Shown: piece after piece, positions 61,477 to 64,000 of the stretch
Numbering within the stretch: position 1 is the first letter of the stretch
Layout of the letters: each line of letters starts with the position of its first letter
DNA from: Gammaproteobacteria bacterium
GTDB lineage: Bacteria > Pseudomonadota > Gammaproteobacteria > SZUA-140
Reading direction: 5' to 3'
Assembly (NCBI GenBank): GCA_016712635.1
Contig: JADJQS010000002.1
Coordinates: 372,001 to 436,000, forward strand
Length of the DNA: 64,000 nt
The notes under the pieces: model-generated
The model's input: the letters and a program-made list of their open reading frames with translations, nothing else
Databases searched by the model: none
What the model was told of the DNA's origin: nothing
Position numbers and translations under genes: made by a program

Positions 61477-61896
61477 TTACTTGCCCAGGGTGTCCAGTGA
61501 CTTCTGGAAACGATTGGCGTGAGAACGCTCGGCCTTCGCCAGCGTCTCGAACCAGTCCGCGATCTCGTCGAAACCTTCCTGGCGCGCCGCCTTCGCCATG
61601 CCCGGGTACATATCGGTGTACTCGTGGGTCTCGCCGGCGATCGCCGCCTTCAGGTTCTTCGCCGTATCGCCGATCGGCAATCCGGTAGCCGGGTCGCCGC
61701 AGGCCTCGAGATATTCGAGGTGACCGTGCGCATGGCCGGTCTCGCCTTCCGCCGTGGAGCGGAACACGGCCGAAACGTCGTTGTATCCTTCCACGTCGGC
61801 CTTGGATGCGAAGTACAGGTAACGCCGGTTGGCCTGCGATTCCCCCGCAAATGCGTACTTGAGGTTCTCTTCCGTTTTACTGCCTTTCAGTTGCAT
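61477..61896 (-). CDS. Rubrerythrin (di-iron, without rubredoxin domain)
   Basis: 139 residues from ATG 61896 (MQLKGSKTEENLKYAFAGES); a start at 61911 is possible. A single ferritin-like domain with EExxH-type ligands in AFAGESQANRRYLYFASKAD, STAEGETGHAHGHLEYLEAC, AAIAGETHEYTDMYPGMAKA and FETLAKAERSHANRFQKSLD. The usual rubredoxin tail is absent, so electrons must come from another protein, probably the Fe-S protein encoded next. Peroxide reduction is the typical role. First gene of the operon. Confidence 0.9.
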   Translation of the reverse strand: MQLKGSKTEENLKYAFAGESQANRRYLYFASKADVEGYNDVSAVFRSTAEGETGHAHGHLEYLEACGDPATGLPIGDTAKNLKAAIAGETHEYTDMYPGMAKAARQEGFDEIADWFETLAKAERSHANRFQKSLDTLGK

Positions 61897-61931
61897 GTCA
61901 TGACCCTCCAAACAGATTTACCCCGGTATAT

Positions 61932-61946
61932 TTAGACATAGTCTAA
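61932..61946 (-). promoter_or_regulatory. Palindromic operator candidate before the rubrerythrin operon
   Basis: TTAGAC, 3 bases, GTCTAA (61932-61937, 61941-61946), a 6-3-6 palindrome, 36 bases upstream of the rubrerythrin start, next to AT-rich sequence with a TAAATA-like -10 on the minus strand. The spacing resembles operators of PerR/Fur- or Rrf2-type redox regulators, but it matches no consensus closely enough to name one. Confidence 0.55.
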
Positions 61947-62299
61947 TTTCTGACCTACTCTATCTCACGAAAACCCGATTCGCAAGTCTTTTTTCGACGG
62001 ATCGCGCGCCATCACATGGCCCGCGCGAAGCCGCTACCACCACCTCATTCTGCCAAGATACCTGATGGTGTGCCGCAGGGACTCAGGTACCGCCAGACTC
62101 AGGCGGCGGCGTGCGGCGCGCCGATATACGGCGCATAGGATACACAGCGGAGGTTGCTTGCGAAAGCACCCGCGGGGCTTCGTGCGGCACCGGCGTTCGC
62201 CGGCGGCCGCACGCGCAGATCCGTGGTGCCTGATTTACCAGATTCGACGCCACACTGGCGCCCGTACTTCATGTCCCGCCGCGCGCAGATGCAGGCGTA
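61947..62299. other. 353-base gap; hairpin only
   Basis: No gene recognised. It contains the strong hairpin at 62181-62213 listed separately. It separates the minus-strand pilin gene from the rubrerythrin operon and probably carries the rubrerythrin promoter (rightmost part near the operator) and the pilin transcript's end. Confidence 0.5.
62181..62213 (-). terminator. Hairpin at the 3' end of the pilin operon
   Basis: Outer arms CGTGCGGC / GCCGCACG (62181-62188, 62206-62213) and inner arms CCGGCG / CGCCGG around TT. Very stable, but no T-tract follows on the minus strand, so termination here would need Rho, or it is a 3' stabiliser. Confidence 0.45.
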
Positions 62300-62965
62300 T
62301 TACAGTTTCCTGCACACGGTATACAGCGTGTTGCCATCGTCCACGTACGTGGTCGCAGCGGTCGTACCCGCCGGTTCGGCGTTATTCGTGCCGGCAATCG
62401 CACGGACCGTGCCCGTATTGGCAAGGCCGTCATCCAGCGCGGCGTCGATGGCCTCGGCCGCCTTGCCCGGTACGCTTCCCGCGCACAGGATATTGCCGGT
62501 GAGCCCCAGGCCCCAGGCCGCAGTGGTGTTGGAGATGCCGAGCTTGCCGTTGTACCCGTGGAGAGGATTGGCGCGGCCGCCCGTGTTGTTCGCCGTTCCG
62601 GCAGGATTGCCGGAAATCAGCCCGGAATAGCGCAGGTGCTGCCAGAGCAGCTGGTTTTCATTGTTGCCGGCATCAAAGGCGTTGGCATTCGCGAGGGCGC
62701 CGTTTCCGCCGCCGGCCACCCCGTTGGCCCAGCCCCGCCCTGCGTTATCGCCCTTGGGATCGTCCCCGGGCAGCGCGCGGTAACGGTTCTGGTAGGCATA
62801 ATAGGCCGTGACCACGCCGTCCATGTCGTTGCGCAGGCTCTGGATCTTGGCGTTCTCGATCATCTCCTGACCTTTCAGCACGCCGCCCAGCAAGAGTCCG
62901 ATGATCACCAGCACGATGGCGATCTCGATCAGCGTGAACCCTGCATTACGTTGTTTCATATTCAT
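62300..62965 (-). CDS. Type IV pilin-like protein (prepilin)
   Basis: 221 residues from ATG 62965 (GAGG 9 bases upstream). Short leader MNMKQRNAG, then the processed N-terminus FTLIEIAIVLVIIGLLLGGV with Phe1 and Glu5, as required by prepilin peptidase. The mature domain contains TAYYAYQNRYRALPGDDPKG, GNGALANANAFDAGNNENQL and a C-terminal Cys pair (ILCAG... LYTVCRKL) that may form the D-loop disulfide. Minor pilin or pseudopilin is not separable from sequence. Confidence 0.85.
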   Translation of the reverse strand: MNMKQRNAGFTLIEIAIVLVIIGLLLGGVLKGQEMIENAKIQSLRNDMDGVVTAYYAYQNRYRALPGDDPKGDNAGRGWANGVAGGGNGALANANAFDAGNNENQLLWQHLRYSGLISGNPAGTANNTGGRANPLHGYNGKLGISNTTAAWGLGLTGNILCAGSVPGKAAEAIDAALDDGLANTGTVRAIAGTNNAEPAGTTAATTYVDDGNTLYTVCRKL

Positions 62966-63151
62966 ACCCGTTAACCTCGCTCTTGTGGTGAATCGCCGCC
63001 GGCGGTTACCGGCCGGGATCCGTCTGCTGTCGTTCTTGTCACCGATTCGGTTCGGTCCCCGTTCGTCGGCATCATCCCGTCCGATGCCCCTGAAACAGTC
63101 AGGCTGGTTTTTGCAACTCCCGTGCCAACGAAATTCCGTCATCGCGCCCGC

Positions 63152-63832
63152 TCACGGCCAGCGTCCGGCGGCGACGAGGCGATTGATAAGACTGTTTTTT
63201 GACACCCAGATCAAAATATCGTCGTATTGCCCGTCGACATAAACATCCTGGACGTAGGTTCCGTCAGGTGCGCCGGGATTCACGCAGGTGAAATCGGTAT
63301 TCACGGCGCCGTCGGCGTCGTTGCCCAGGTTTGGCAGACCATCGCCGGCGCAGGAAAACACAATCGCCGCCGGCCCGTCCGGATCCGCCGCCGTAAGTGC
63401 GACGTCGTCGGCATCGACGATGGCGAGCGAACCGGCGGTATCGGGGGGGTTGGGAATCGTGGCGACAAGATTATCGTCCGCGCGGTAACGCAGCCGGTGT
63501 CCCCAGGCGTCCGTGCGCCCCACGCCGAGCGTCGCCCAGGGCACCTCGCCCTCCGTATTGCCGCACGCCGGACCGTTCTCGAGTCCGTCGCCGTCGGTGT
63601 CCGGACAGGGCAGCCGGCGGTAGACGACGGCGAAACCCAGCACGGCCTCGCCAACCTCGCCGATGGCCGTCGCCGTGGTCGCACGCCGCTGATTCTCCAT
63701 CTGCACCGACAGTGGCAAGAGCAGGGAGCCGAGCAACACTCCGACGATGACCAGCACCACCGCCATCTCGATCAGGGTGAATCCGCGCGCGCGCTGCCCC
63801 GCGCCAGTCGTGATCATGTCTCGTCTATGCAT
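63152..63832 (-). CDS. Prepilin-like protein (minor pilin/pseudopilin)
   Basis: 226 residues. A leader of 16 residues (MHRRDMITTGAGQRAR) then GFTLIEMAVVLVIVGVLLGS, with the conserved Glu5. The mature part has RRLPCPDTDGDGLENGPACG and repeated Asp/Gly loops, then a Cys near the end. It has the pattern of a larger pseudopilin with a Ca-type loop. In the same minus-strand operon as the gene at 62300, 186 bases upstream. Confidence 0.82.
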   Translation of the reverse strand: MHRRDMITTGAGQRARGFTLIEMAVVLVIVGVLLGSLLLPLSVQMENQRRATTATAIGEVGEAVLGFAVVYRRLPCPDTDGDGLENGPACGNTEGEVPWATLGVGRTDAWGHRLRYRADDNLVATIPNPPDTAGSLAIVDADDVALTAADPDGPAAIVFSCAGDGLPNLGNDADGAVNTDFTCVNPGAPDGTYVQDVYVDGQYDDILIWVSKNSLINRLVAAGRWP

Positions 63833-63841
63833 TTACCGCCT

Positions 63842-64000
63842 CTATTGACATGCCGCAGCCGTGCCGAGGCACATGACCTGGTCGTTGAAGGTGGCGTCAC
63901 CGGTGCGGCCTTCGAAGGACAGATCCGCCGGTGTCGCGTTGTCGCCCTCGAGATAATTGGAGGGCGCGCCCTTCTCCGCCGCGCTCGCGCGCGCCTGACC
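63842..64000 (-). CDS. C-terminal fragment of a further pilin-operon protein (cut by the window)
   Basis: 52 residues end GRTGDATFNDQVMCLGTAAC then Gln and the stop at 63842. The fragment has a Gly/Asp-rich turn and two Cys, compatible with the C-terminal domain of a pseudopilin or other pilus-associated protein encoded upstream of 63832. The rest lies beyond the window. The order (fragment, then two prepilin genes) suggests a minor-pilin operon. Confidence 0.6.
   Translation of the reverse strand, partial: GQARASAAEKGAPSNYLEGDNATPADLSFEGRTGDATFNDQVMCLGTAAACQ

Noticed and set aside
62301..62630. Plus-strand frame over the pilin gene
   Set aside because: Antisense of a prepilin with a clear leader peptide; no independent evidence.

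Overview
The window is high-GC DNA from a flagellated gammaproteobacterium. Support comes from the flgBCDEFG / flgAMN arrangement with sigma-54 promoters, a QseE-QseG-QseF (GlrK-GlrR) signalling operon, SthA, PldA, HslR and RluE, and from genes packed with ATGA-type overlaps. A chromatialean-type free-living bacterium fits best, but genus and species cannot be read from the sequence. There is no rRNA, CRISPR array, prophage or transposase gene. Two tRNA genes are present.

Layout. 1-6.3 kb: divergent flagellar rod/hook operon (flgB to flgG, minus strand, flgG cut by the window edge) and flgA-flgM-flgN (plus strand). 6.4-14 kb: tRNA-Ala and housekeeping or orphan genes (DUF2892 protein, YeaD-like epimerase, HslR, a beta-propeller, a TraB-like protein, SthA, a HugZ-like protein). 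14-20 kb: an M42-type peptidase, then a tightly overlapping four-gene cassette: C39-like cysteine peptidase, RLAN/RimK-type ATP-grasp ligase, GCS2-type carboxylate-amine ligase and N-formylglutamate amidohydrolase-like enzyme. 20-36 kb: membrane and lipid functions (geranylgeranyl-reductase-like flavoprotein coupled to a cyclopropane-fatty-acid synthase, CDP-alcohol phosphatidyltransferase plus HAD phosphatase, outer-membrane phospholipase A, isoprenylcysteine-methyltransferase-like protein), an L,D-transpeptidase with a beta-propeller, several HAD phosphatases and tRNA-Leu. 35.7-40.1 kb: the Anbu cluster (alpha-E protein, circularly permuted ATP-grasp, Anbu proteasome-like protease, convergent zinc metallopeptidase). 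40-53.6 kb: LOG-like, glyoxalase-like, phosphotransferase, CPA2 antiporter, NYN, YpsA-like, NucS-like and Ycf45-like R3H/AAA genes, an RRM protein, an EF-hand protein and a small lipoprotein. 53.7-57.2 kb: QseE-QseG-QseF. 57-64 kb: DCC thiol protein, methyltransferase, CorA, a rubrerythrin / Fe-S protein / DUF3501 operon behind a palindromic operator, and a type IV pilin-like operon running off the end.

Two themes stand out. First, two separate ATP-dependent amide-ligase systems, each joined to peptidases or hydrolases, lie about 16 kb apart. Both match family combinations predicted by comparative genomics to make or edit small peptides or protein tags; as far as I know neither has an experimentally defined product. 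Second, a family of inverted GGGGACAGATTT / GGGGACGGATT repeats, organised like REPINs, occurs at six intergenic loci. One copy has been captured as the C-terminus of the zinc peptidase and another sits directly before a frameshifted DUF924 gene. An array of eleven heptanucleotides also ends two convergent genes.
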